Shown piece after piece: positions 54,516 to 64,000 of a DNA stretch of 64,000 bases. The notes under the pieces were generated by a model, which saw nothing but the letters and a program-made list of their open reading frames with translations, had not been told where the DNA came from and made no database searches. The DNA is taken from positions 1,540,312 through 1,604,311 of the forward strand of contig CM043945.1 in the NCBI GenBank assembly GCA_014529385.2, written 5' to 3'. A program made the position numbers and the translations under genes. Source of the stretch: Adiantum capillus-veneris. Its lineage: Eukaryota > Streptophyta > Polypodiopsida > Polypodiales > Pteridaceae. Within the stretch, counting starts at the first letter, position 1, and every line of letters begins with the position of its first letter.

Positions 54516-57500
54516 CAAGTTGGAATTGCAGAGGCTTCCCATGGCATAAAGAAGAAGGATTAACGGAGGTCCTGCCACAAGCCGACATTCTCTTTTTAAA
54601 CATGGGAACACGATGCATGTAGAATACCACATTGAAGGAGATGTCACACACTCCCTACGGATGCCATGTACAAAAATGAGGGGACAAGGAGGAGTCACGG
54701 TGATATACCGAGAGGAACTCAGAAAAATGATCACAATTTGCAAGACAGATGCTCATAACCGGTACATATGGATCAAGTTTGACACAAAACCTTAACCTAT
54801 GTTCATTTCCGGGTGCTACATCCCCCATAGAGAGTCACCATTCTATGGTGCCTTCAATGTAGAGAAGAATTACCCTTTCGAGGATCTGTATGCCGATATC
54901 CATGCCTATGCACAAGAAGGGATGATTATGCTTATTGGGGACATGAATGCTCGCATAGCACATGCGCAAATGCAAATGGTGGATCTCATGACACCTCCAA
55001 TGCTTGAACATAATGAGATCTAGATCTCACATGGGAGAGATGTTCGAAAGATCTTAATACAAACCCGCAAGGTATTGCATTGCTCAGTATGATGACATCC
55101 TTACAACTCATCGCCGTCAATGGAACAAGTAAGTTTGAAAAATCGGGAGAATGCACATGCTACACGGCCAACAAAGGCATGAGTGTTATTGATTATGTAT
55201 TGATTGCATATGAGGCATCCCATATTGTAAGTAATTTTACAATTGGGAAGAGGTCACCCAATTCGGACCACCCCCCAATCCATGTATGGCTACAAGTTCC
55301 CACTCAAAAAGCACAAAAACAGCCCCATGCCCGATCATGGACATATAAAATGCAAGTGGACAAGAAAAGAATGTATGTAGAACATCTAGACAATGCACTT
55401 GCTCATGTACCCATGCCATCACACATTGAACAAACATGGCCAATTTTCAAACAAGCTCTATGTGACGCCGTGGAACAAACAATGGGAAAAACGCATCGGC
55501 GAGGAAGTCATGTTAAAGGGCTACCGCATAACCCATGGTTTGATGAAGAGTGCAAGTATGTAAAAAAACAATTGCGGGCACTGCCAACGACGAACACGGA
55601 ATGGGAAACTCTATCAAAAGACTATACAAATCTCAAGAGGCGGAAAAGAAGAAACTATGAGCTACGCACGGAAACACAAGCCATAGCCAACTTCAAGAAA
55701 AATCCCAAAAAGGAATGGCTGAAAATAAAAGGACGAAGACATGACATTATGGGGGACATTAGCTCAAATGACATGTACATGTATGTGGAACAACTATATG
55801 TGCATAATAATGCGGAAGAAATGCCACACATGCAAACCGATCTCCATGCCCAAGACCACTTTGATTTCGAAACGGTTAAAAAAGGCATACAGAAACTTGC
55901 AAATGGGAAAGCTCCGGACATACTACACTTGAACTCAGAAATGCTTAAATGGTCACGTATGAGAGCCAGAGAGTGGATACATAGAATGCTAAACCAAGCC
56001 ATTGTTCAAGGGCTACCCGAGGATTGGCAAAAGAACTAGATCAAGGCACTTTACAAAAAAGGGGATGTAAATCAGCCTACCAACTACCGTACCATTATGG
56101 TAGGATCTTGCATGGCAAAGCTTTTGGGAAGCATCTTAGAACAAAGCATAAGCACATGGGCGGAGACAAATGGAAAACGAGCAAAAGAACAAGCAGGTTT
56201 CCGACCAAAACATAGCACCATTGATCACCTTGTTTCACTCAGGGTATTAATGGAAGAGAGTCGGCTAAAGGGAAAAACATTATACTGTTGCTTTGTAGAT
56301 TACAACAAAGCCTTTGACATGGTCCCGAGAATGGGTATATGGAAAAGGATGGAATGCATAAAAGTACCGATGCATCTCAGGAGTGCGGTAGCACGTCTCT
56401 ATGACAGAGTCATATGTCAACTAAAAACGCACGAAGGGCTGTCCAAAGCTTTCTCGAGCAACATGGGGGTCAAACAAGGATGCCCTCTCTCCCCTACTCT
56501 TTTTGGGGATTGTGCATTGATCAAATAGAAAGCTTCCTCCCTCAACTAGAAGGGGATGAACCAGCCATCAGGATGCTTACACTTCTCATGCTCATCTATT
56601 CAGACGATGTGGCTCTTTTTGCCCATGACATTACAGCTCTACAGAAATTGGTCGATGCGTTACATGCTTTTTGTGAAAATGTGGGTCTATCAATCAATGT
56701 AGACAAAACAAAGTTCATGATTGTAAAGATTCGTAAAATGGATATCCACGCCCCCCTCATGTATCAAGGGAAACAAATTGAGAAAGTCGACAGTTTCAAG
56801 TACTTGGAGATTGACATCCCGTGTAACTATGCTTGGGGACAATGCGCACATAATAGAATAGACATCGGCCATGCCAAGTACTATCAATTTGAAAACATGT
56901 GCACACAAAGGAGCATAAAAAGATGGGAGATAAAAGCGACCATTTTTGAGACATGCGTGGTGCAAGCCATCCTTTACGGAGTGGAAATCTGGGGAGCAAG
57001 CATTTCAGCCCACACATGGAATGAAATTGAAAAAATTCAGAAAAAGTTTCTATGTCGACACATGGGGGTCAAAAAGACAACACCATACTCCGTGCTACTC
57101 TTGGAGACAGGCAAGAGACCACTAGAAATGAAAGCATTGCAAAAAATGTACACGTATATCATGAAGGTCAAAACGATGCCTACTACTCTAATCCCCCGCA
57201 TTGCATGGGAAACGGGATGTGCGCCACAAAAGACAAAAAAAAACAAATTTCTGTCAGGACATTAAGAAATGGTTCGCTAAATGGAATGTAGAGGCATATG
57301 TGGACATGCTTATTGAGGAGGGCAAGGAGGGAAAACACATGCTGAATTTTGACATTGCATTACTAAATAGCCTCCACACCAAGTGGAAGACAACGCAACA
57401 CCGCTCGAAATTTGAATACTTATGCAAGCATGTCAACACAAAGTATTGGGAAGGCTATAGCACAAACCCAATGGAAGCCCAGGCCCACATACGAACACCC

Positions 57501-57917
57501 ATGCCCCACATGGCACGAAGAGCCATCTCTTTGATGCGCACAAGGTCACATATGCTCAAAATAAAAACAGAGGGCTGGCTGAAAATTGATGCTTCTAAAC
57601 GGATATGCACATCATGTATAATGCAAGCTCCCGAAGATGAAGCACATGTGACATTGGAATGCCCAGAATACGCTCATATCCGGGCTAATTTTCAACCACT
57701 TCTAAGCGGTTGTTCTACCTTTGCAGACCTATTATCCAAGACAGACCCCTCCCCTACAGCTCTCAGAACATACCTCACCGGCATACTTGAGCATCAAAAG
57801 ACACTCATAGGAACACAAAAAGAGAATAACACACACCACACCATACACCCCCGTGAGGGGAGACTATGTATCACTTTGAGGTCCCATGGGTCATTTCTGG
57901 CCCCCCGCGAACGTTAA
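54505..57917 (+). pseudogene. LINE2 ORF2 (endonuclease, RT, zinc knuckle), decayed
   Basis: Endonuclease: TSWNCRGFPWH (near 54518), a frameshift near 54610, GQGGVTVIYREEL, LIGDMNARI (near 54935), frameshift near 55030, then SVIDYVL and SPNSDHPPI. RT: NYRTIMVGSCMAKLL, EQAGFRPKHSTIDHL, CFVDYNKAFDMVPR, GVKQGCPLSPTLFG, frameshift near 56505, then IYSDDVALFA (near 56595; YSDD instead of YADD). Frameshift at an A-run near 57240. C-terminal knuckle CTSCIMQAPEDEAHVTLEC near 57605-57665. Stops inside: TAA 54793, TAG 55021, TAG 56037. The terminal TAA (57915) lies within the end motif. Confidence 0.87.
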
Positions 57918-57937
57918 TATCAAATCAAATCAAATCT
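57912..57937 (+). repeat. LINE2 3' end motif and (CAAAT)n tail
   Basis: ACGTTAATAT followed by about four CAAAT units; the first ten bases equal the LINE1 end. Confidence 0.85.
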
Positions 57938-57944
57938 CTCTAGC

Positions 57945-57970
57945 ACACACACACACGCACACACACACAT
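57945..57970. repeat. (CA)n microsatellite next to LINE2 3' end
   Basis: CA tract with one CG interruption, directly after the LINE2 tail. Confidence 0.9.
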
Positions 57971-57974
57971 AGGA

Positions 57975-58610
57975 GAGTACCTTTGCCTTCTTAAGGAAGC
58001 GTAGCGGGCGGTGGGCTTGTGTGTGTGTGTCTTCTCAAGCCGACGGAAATTAGTTAGATCAAAGGTCTCTCTCTCTCTATTTTACCTGCAATCATGATAC
58101 CTTGTTTGTCTCTTTTCTTGCTAAAGTGATAAACATCCTTCATAATATGTTGATAATGTGCATAATAATAATACCTTAATAATATGCCTAAGATTTCATA
58201 ATACCTTGATAATGTGCCTAATAATAGCTATAAATGTGCCTAGGTTGTGCATCTAAGATTTCACACCACAAATTTCCATGAAATAGTTCTATGAAACCCA
58301 AGTACAAGCCACATAACTATACTAATTTTAATAGAAAATCAACAAACATAGCTTCATGTGTACCTTTCTTGGTTCGATTGTCGAGTCTGCTTTCTCTTTA
58401 TTATCCTAATAACTGTATTAGTAGCTCGAAAATATGAGAGAGAGAGAGATAGAGAGAGAGTGTCTATAGTTTAAAATTCAAATCCACTTGTAGAATGGAT
58501 TTAGCGGGGGTAATGAATTTTTAAATTCCAATTTGAAATATGATTTTAAGTTCCAATTTGAAATTTAATCACACAGGCGGGAAAAAGTTTTGAATTTCAA
58601 ATTTGAAAAG
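57975..58610. other. No recognisable gene
   Basis: AT-rich DNA with small GT and GA tracts and repeated AATACCTTGATAATGTGCCTAA-type phrases near 58140-58250. No coding signal. Confidence 0.5.
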
Positions 58611-58621
58611 TGATAGGGAAC

Positions 58622-58622
<1 letters not shown>

Positions 58623-58710
<88 letters not shown>
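58623..58710. repeat. (TG)n(AG)n compound microsatellite
   Basis: About 23 TG units then about 21 AG units. Confidence 0.95.
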
Positions 58711-58713
<3 letters not shown>

Positions 58714-58869
58714 GTAAAGAATGGCCCTAGAGCCATTCTTGTTTGCACACATACATACACTCAAACATTCAAAGAATCACCACAAGAAATTCTTGAAATT
58801 ACAAATAAAGAAAGAATGGCCCTAGGGCCATTTTTCAATTTAAAATTTCAAATGTGAATTGTGGGAAGC

Positions 58870-58936
<67 letters not shown>

Positions 58937-59170
58937 AACAACGGCTCTATGGCCATTTTGGCTTGCACACACACAAAAATGCAAAGAATGGCCCTAGGTC
59001 CATTCTTCCGTGCACTTTTATACACTTTCAAACATGCAAAGAATGGCCCTGCGGCCATTCTTGCTTAAACTTATATACACACAAATATGTAAAGAATGGT
59101 CCCAAGGTGACCCTTCTTTGTCACTTGAAATTGTTTGGATTTCAAATTTGAAATGTGATTTGGGAGAGCC

Positions 59171-59233
<63 letters not shown>

Positions 59234-59460
59234 AAGAAAGGCTATATGGCCATTCTGGCTTGCACACACACAAAAATGCAAAGAATGGCCCTAGGTCCAT
59301 TCTTGCGTGCACTCATACACACTCTCAAACACACAAAGAATGGCCCTATGGCCATTCTTGCTTGAACTTATATACACATACAAAGAATGGTCCCAGGGTG
59401 ACCCTTCTTTGTCTCTTGAAATTGTTTTGAATTTCAAATTTGAAATGTGATTTGGGGGAG

Positions 59461-59513
<53 letters not shown>

Positions 59514-60285
59514 ATGGCCCTAGGGCCATTATGCTTGTACACACACAAACATGCAAAGAATGGCCTTAGGGCCACTCTTGCTTGCCCTAAGCACATTTTT
59601 TATAGATTTGTACGTCTCTTGGCCTTTTTATATTGCACGATTGCTTCAAGAATAGCCCTTGGGCCATTCTTTGATGCCAATATGCCAAAAAATACCATTC
59701 CCTCATGCATGCATAGAAGCATCCAATAGTGACCATACTTTCATGCGCACAAAAGCTATTCTTGCACATCTTCAGTATGGAGAATGGCCATAGGGGCATT
59801 CTAGCATGAACACATGTCCAAACATACTTACCTTAAGAATATTTTTTATACATTTGTGTATCTAATGCCTTTATATACTCTCTCTACTTATTAATGAGTC
59901 AATCAAAGTGGTCATTTTTCAATGTGTACTATCCAAGAATTACCCTAGGTCTACTCTTGCTTGAACTTGTGTACACACACAAACATACATGTAAATAATG
60001 GTCCCAGGGAATTCTTGAAAGTACAAAACAAATAAGAATGGCAAATGGACCACCATTCTGGCATGAGCACATATGCTTACCCTAATCACATTTTTTTACA
60101 TCTGTGCAACTCTTTGCCTTTTTATATTGTTTCATTACTTCAAGAATGGCCTTTGGACCATTATTTATTGACAATATAATACCAATCATTCATGCATGCA
60201 CAAAAACATCTAGCAATGACTTTCATGCACAAAAGCTATTCTTACACATCTTTAGTTTGGAGAATGGCCTTAGGCACATTCTCGC
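58623..60285. repeat. Palindrome-rich tandem array with (GA)n blocks
   Basis: Units of roughly 200-300 bp, each starting with a (GA)24-32 block (58668, 58872, 59173, 59463). Blocks are followed by paired hairpin motifs close to GAATGGCCCTAGGGCCATTC (for example 58717-58740, 58984-59007, 59281-59304, 59336-59359, 59513-59535) and by ATTTCAAATTTGAAAT (perfect palindrome at 59139-59154 and 59431-59446). Right of 59600 only diverged hairpins persist (near 59650, 59782, 60144, 60262). Frames here encode only low-complexity peptides. Confidence 0.85.
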
Positions 60286-60616
60286 ATCTTCAATTATTCT
60301 TGCACATCTTCTGTTAGGTGCAGTGGAATGAATATTTGCGCTTTGCTCAAGATGAGTGCTCCAAACTGTGCTCAAGGTTCCTTTTGTTCTTATGGAAGGG
60401 AGAGCCTTCCGTTCTTAATGAGAGAGTGCTATGATCACAAACAAAGTGAATGGACACTGTGCGTGCTAGTGTATGAGACTGAGAGATAGAGAGAGAAGAG
60501 AGATACGACACCAGAGACGTAAAACTCTCCTCCGAAGGCCCCACTCTCATTGGCGAGAGTGGTCTACTTATGATTGCACAAACTGGTACAAACTATATGC
60601 ATGAGACAGATGCAAG

Positions 60617-60621
60617 TCTAG
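60617..60621. other. Target site duplication of solo LTR D4, left copy
   Basis: TCTAG; the right copy is at 62562-62566. Confidence 0.9.
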
Positions 60622-60777
60622 TGTCACGTGACACATCCAACCCTATGTGTCCGTGGACAAGCTACAGCATGATCAGGGTTCAGTCAGTCCAGTCAAGTCA
60701 AGATTAGAAGTGATCTGGCACTTTTTGTGAGTCTATTCGTAGACCGTGCATGCCCAGTCACTTAGCATAGATGCATA

Positions 60778-60785
60778 TCCTCTAG
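60778..60785. other. Target site duplication of hAT-type element, left copy
   Basis: TCCTCTAG, against TCCTCTGG at 61534-61541 (7 of 8). Uninterrupted LTR copies have TCCTCTGG. Confidence 0.85.
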
Positions 60786-60864
60786 CAGGGTTGTCCACGT
60801 TCGATGTACGGGACGTTCCGTACGTACCGTACGACTCGTACGTTCCATACATTAGTCGTCCGCC

Positions 60865-60896
<32 letters not shown>

Positions 60897-61533
60897 TTTT
60901 TTTTTTTGCGGGGGGATTTTTGGTGTGGGAATGTTTTGCATCTCGACTGCATTTGAACAAGAGCCCAATGGCTGCATTGGCTCAAACCACCATGACCTAT
61001 GTGCGACGAGGCTTGGGTAGCGGATCTACTATGGCCGCCACCACTTTGGAGATCATGATTCTTCTTTCTTCGGACATTGCCGTTTCCAATGTCCATGGAC
61101 AGATCTTTCATGTTCTAACTTGTAAGACTTAAGTTACAAGTATTTAGTACTAAGCAGTGTTAGAAAAAAGCCGGGGTCTAGTGTATTTTAACCGGTTGAA
61201 ATTATAAAATCCCGGTTAGATTTTGAGCTTGCCTCTAAGAAAACCGGCAAATTTACACAAGTTTTAGTGTAATTACCGGCAAAAGCTTCAAATTTTGATC
61301 TGAAAACTCAAGTTTTCCCTTATTTTGATCGGTTAGGACAAATGTTTGTTTCTAGCCCTGGTACTAAGTACTAAGGTCGATGTCATGACTCATATGATCT
61401 ATCATGTGTAAGACGCATGATTTTTTTTTGCATCGTACGTTACGTCACCGTACGTCTAATTTTTTTTAGTTCGATTAGTACCGCACGTCTTCGTACGTGT
61501 ACCCGTCGTACGTGACCATACGTGTCAACTATG
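60786..61533. mobile_element. 748-bp hAT-type non-autonomous element
   Basis: Inverted ends CAGGGTTGTCCACG (left) and CATAGTTGACACG (right, reverse complement), 8-bp target duplication, no transposase. Subterminal regions are packed with CGTACG-type palindromes (60800-60850 and 61430-61530), as in hAT subterminal binding sites. An internal (CTT)n/poly-T tract lies near 60859-60907. The left end is similar to the terminus at 47893 of the hAT with a transposase. Confidence 0.85.
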
Positions 61534-63513
61534 TCCTCTGGTTGCACACAGCATGATCATCGGTATTCCCTTCAGAATCCATCAGATTCCATCAAGGGAA
61601 TTTTCCAGTGCATTTAGCCTATTTTCCCTATTTTTGGTATTTTTCACTTATTATTTTTAAGTGACTTTCCAACAAAAGTAGGTAGGGCAATTTTGCTAAG
61701 TTAATATATAAGCAAACCCAAGTTAGCACTTTCTTGCAGAAGAGGCAGCAGGAGCTCCCCGCTCAACAGGCAACTTCTCAGCAGAACCCGCAGAACCCCC
61801 CAACCTTGGCGTTTCCTCTCCCAGTAGGTAGCGTTTTTGGTATCCAGCAGAACCTCCCATTCCCTGGCGTTTTTCCAGCTTTGCCACATCACCATAGTAC
61901 CCTACAGCCTGGCATTTTCAGCCACGATCGACAGCAATCCCAGATTTGCTAGCGTTTCCAATTTCAGCCATTTAACGTTTTGGATTTCATCAGCAACCAC
62001 AACAGGCAACCTCAGCGTTTTTTATTTTCAGCATTGATGCATCAGAACAGCAGCGTTTTCAGCCGCATTGGACATAAGACAGTTCAGCCCTAGAAGCATT
62101 GCAGAATACCCCATTTTCAGCCTCGAAAACGCAGCCAAAACAGTCATTTTCAGCCACCGAAACAGTACCGATTTTTAGCAGATAGAAGATCACAGATTTC
62201 AGCCCTAAAGTCATCGTCGTCATCACCGTCATCGTCATCGGCATAGTCCCAAGTTGCATCAGTCCATTGCATCCGCATTGTACCACTTTGTGCAATCATA
62301 AGTAGACCACTCTCACCGACGAGAGTGGGGCCTTCGGAGGAGGGTTTTACAACGTCTCTGGTGTCGTATCTCTCTTCTCTCTCTATCTCTCAGTCTCATT
62401 CACTTACACGCACGGTGTCCATTTACTTTGTTTGTGATCATAGCACTTTCCATTAAGAACAGAAGGCTCTCCCTTCCATAAGAACTAAAAGGAACCCTTG
62501 AGCATAGTTCGGAGCACTCATCTTGAGCAAAGCGCAAACAATCATTCCGTTGCACCTAACATCTAGGCTATGTCGACGACGACGGTGATGACGAGGCCGA
62601 CCTAAGGGCTGAAATCTGCAATCTTTCTACTGCTCTCCAGAAACGCTATGGGCTGAAATCTGTGACTAGTCCAAAAACGCTGATTTGGGGGCTTTTTTCT
62701 ATGGGTCTTTGACGCTGAAAATCTGCAGGTTTAGGGCTGAAAACTGAGGTTTCTTCAGGCTGAAAACTAATGGTCTTTCCGGGCTGAATCTGCTACTTCT
62801 TTTAGGGCTGATCTTGATGGTTTTCCTACTGTTGAAATCGCTGCATGCTGTGGCTGAAAAGGCTGCAATCTGCAAACGCTGTGACAATCCAAAAACGCTA
62901 AGGGGAGCTCTGCAAAAACGCTAGGGAAGCTCTTGCAAGAACGCTATCTGATGGGGTTCCTTTGGCGATGATGATGATGCAAAAACGTTAGGCCTAGGCT
63001 TGACTGCGGTGAGGACTGTTGATGCAAAAACGCCAAGCTGTGATGCTTTCCAAAAATGCTAGTGGAAGGGGGATGGTTCTTCTGTGCTTGGAGGAAATCC
63101 ACCAAGTTCTTGTTGAGAAATTGCCTGTTGAGCTTGGCTCCTGTTGCCTCTTCTGCCAAATAGTGCTAGTCTAGGGTTGCTTATATACAAACTTACTCAA
63201 TTTGCCCTACCTACGTTCCAACAAAATTCACCTAAAAATAATAAGTGAAAAATGTCAAAAATAGGGAAAATAGGCTAAATGCACTGGAAAATTCCCCTGA
63301 AGGATTTTTATGGATTCTAATGGGAATGCTTATGATCATGCTGTGTGCAACCAGAGGATATGCATCTACAATAAGTGATTGGGCATGCACGGTCTACGAA
63401 TAGACTCACAAAATAGCCAGATCACTTCTAAATCTAGACTGACTGGACTGACTGAACCCTTGTCGTGCTGTAGCTTATCCACGGACACACAGGGTTGAAT
63501 GTGTCACGTGACA

Positions 63514-63526
63514 TCCCCTCCTTTTC
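63514..63526 (-). other. Polypurine tract of D3
   Basis: The minus strand reads GAAAAGGAGGGGA directly before TGTCACGTGACA. Confidence 0.85.
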
Positions 63527-64000
63527 AAAGTGAGGTACTCGTACCGAACTGTATAGCGTCGAGGGAGATCGCCAATAGCATCCGGAATCTTGGAAGGGAC
63601 TCTTCGCCGGCCCACTCTGATGTGTGGGTCGTGCGGTACTTGAACTTCATAAAGGTCAGCAACGCTTGCTTCTTTGGGCCGCGCCGAAAGCGACACAAAG
63701 TCTTTTATGGCTCCTTCAATGCTTCAACTTCGGCGAGAGTCATGCTTCTTTCTTCTTCAAGAATCTCCATGGCTGAAAATTCCTGAAACCATTTCCAACA
63801 CAAAACCATGAACATACCTATTCCATGTAAAGTGATTGGAAAAATCATGTCGTCCTAATAGACTGTGCATGCAATGTAGATGAACAAAGAGACGGAGTGC
63901 CAAACCGTTCACCACACACACGCAAACAATGAGATCGAATCTTTCTCTTCTGATCTAAAGCAATCAACTGTGGCAATTCACAACGGAAATGCCCATGCTT
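63527..64000 (-). pseudogene. D3 3' coding tail, continues beyond the window
   Basis: Same sequence family as D2 12790-13263. A 73-codon frame (63696-63475) contains VADLYEVQVPHDPHIRVGRR and PDAIGDLPRRYT with fewer defects than the D2 copy, which supports this as the genuine reading. It runs past the PPT into the LTR. Further right the frames match the D2 GYVHGFVLEMV region. Family unknown. Confidence 0.5.

Larger units (their letters stand above)
53570..57937 (+). mobile_element. LINE2 (non-LTR retrotransposon)
   Basis: ORF1 53721-54515 and ORF2 about 54505-57917, ending at ACGTTAATAT and a (CAAAT)n tail. Same architecture as LINE1 but clearly diverged and more decayed (at least four frameshifts). 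The left limit is placed after the (TC)n tract and is uncertain. Confidence 0.87.
60622..62561 (+). mobile_element. Solo LTR D4, carrying a hAT-type insertion
   Basis: Starts TGTCACGTGACACATCC, ends CACCTAACA, flanked by TCTAG on both sides with no internal region, so a solo LTR from recombination. About 1184 bp without its 756-bp insertion and duplication. TATATAAG near 61705 and the conserved stem-loop near 62308. Confidence 0.92.
60312..63513 (-). repeat. 3' LTR of D3, split by solo LTR D4
   Basis: The left part (60312-60616) and right part (62567-63513) together match one D-family LTR in minus orientation. The minus-strand start TGTCACGTGACA is at 63513 and the end CCTAACA at 60312. The two parts are separated by D4 with target duplication TCTAG. 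Contains the conserved TATATAAG near 63180-63187. Preceded on the minus strand by a PPT, so this is the 3' LTR; D3 continues beyond the window. Confidence 0.9.

Noticed and set aside
60746-61132. 128-codon ORF overlapping the 748-bp element
   Set aside because: It crosses the left element boundary and an FFF/LLL tract from poly-T/(CTT)n; not a transposase.

Overview
This window reads as nuclear DNA of a land plant with a large, transposon-dominated genome. I see no bacterial or organellar gene order, no tRNA or rRNA gene, and no host gene that looks intact. The mix includes Ty3/gypsy elements (one with a chromodomain-like tail, one of the large multi-knuckle type), a Ty1/copia fragment, a hAT transposase with a spliceosomal intron, and two LINEs whose ORF1 carries an RRM-like core. 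It also holds non-autonomous LTR elements and very long (GA)n/(CT)n microsatellites. A fern or other seed-free vascular plant is my guess from this mix; the sequence does not prove it. Almost every coding region is broken, so most genes are given as pseudogenes.

Layout. 0-1.1 kb: gypsy RT/RNase H remnant (+). 3.0-4.9 kb: degenerate ~280-bp tandem array, each unit centred on a dyad. 5.4-6.3 kb: probable LTR. 7.5-8.6 kb: decayed retroelement ORF (-). 8.65-14.5 kb: two members (D1 minus, D2 plus) of a gag-type LTR family with an Asp/His-rich repeat domain and no recognisable pol; their LTRs form a large inverted repeat. 14.5-16.0 kb: copia pol fragment (-). 16.4-19.5 kb: tandem duplications, microsatellites and a probable LTR. 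19.5-21.2 kb: decayed coiled-coil ORF (-). 21.8-22.6 kb: decayed protein-kinase-like fragment (+). 22.7-45.6 kb: three-level nest, in which gypsy C (+) is interrupted by large gypsy B (-), itself interrupted by chromovirus-like A (-, 30101-38673, 5-bp target duplication ATACC). 45.6-47.9 kb: hAT transposase (-) with its promoter-side terminus. 47.9-52.5 and 53.6-57.9 kb: LINE1 and LINE2 (+). 58.6-60.3 kb: second palindrome-rich tandem array. 60.3-64.0 kb: D3, whose 3' LTR is split by solo LTR D4 (target duplication TCTAG), itself split by a 748-bp hAT-type non-autonomous element.

How parts relate. The hAT terminus at 47.89 kb resembles the ends of the 748-bp element at 60.8 kb, so transposase and passive substrate may be related. 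Elements A and C are diverged members of one gypsy lineage and have LTR relatives at 22.7, 30.1, 37.1 and 45.5 kb. D1-D4 are one LTR family. The two LINEs share a 10-bp 3'-terminal motif followed by pentanucleotide tails. Across unrelated elements, in-frame stops are mostly TAG, often where CAG would be expected, which fits C-to-T decay at CHG-methylated sites.
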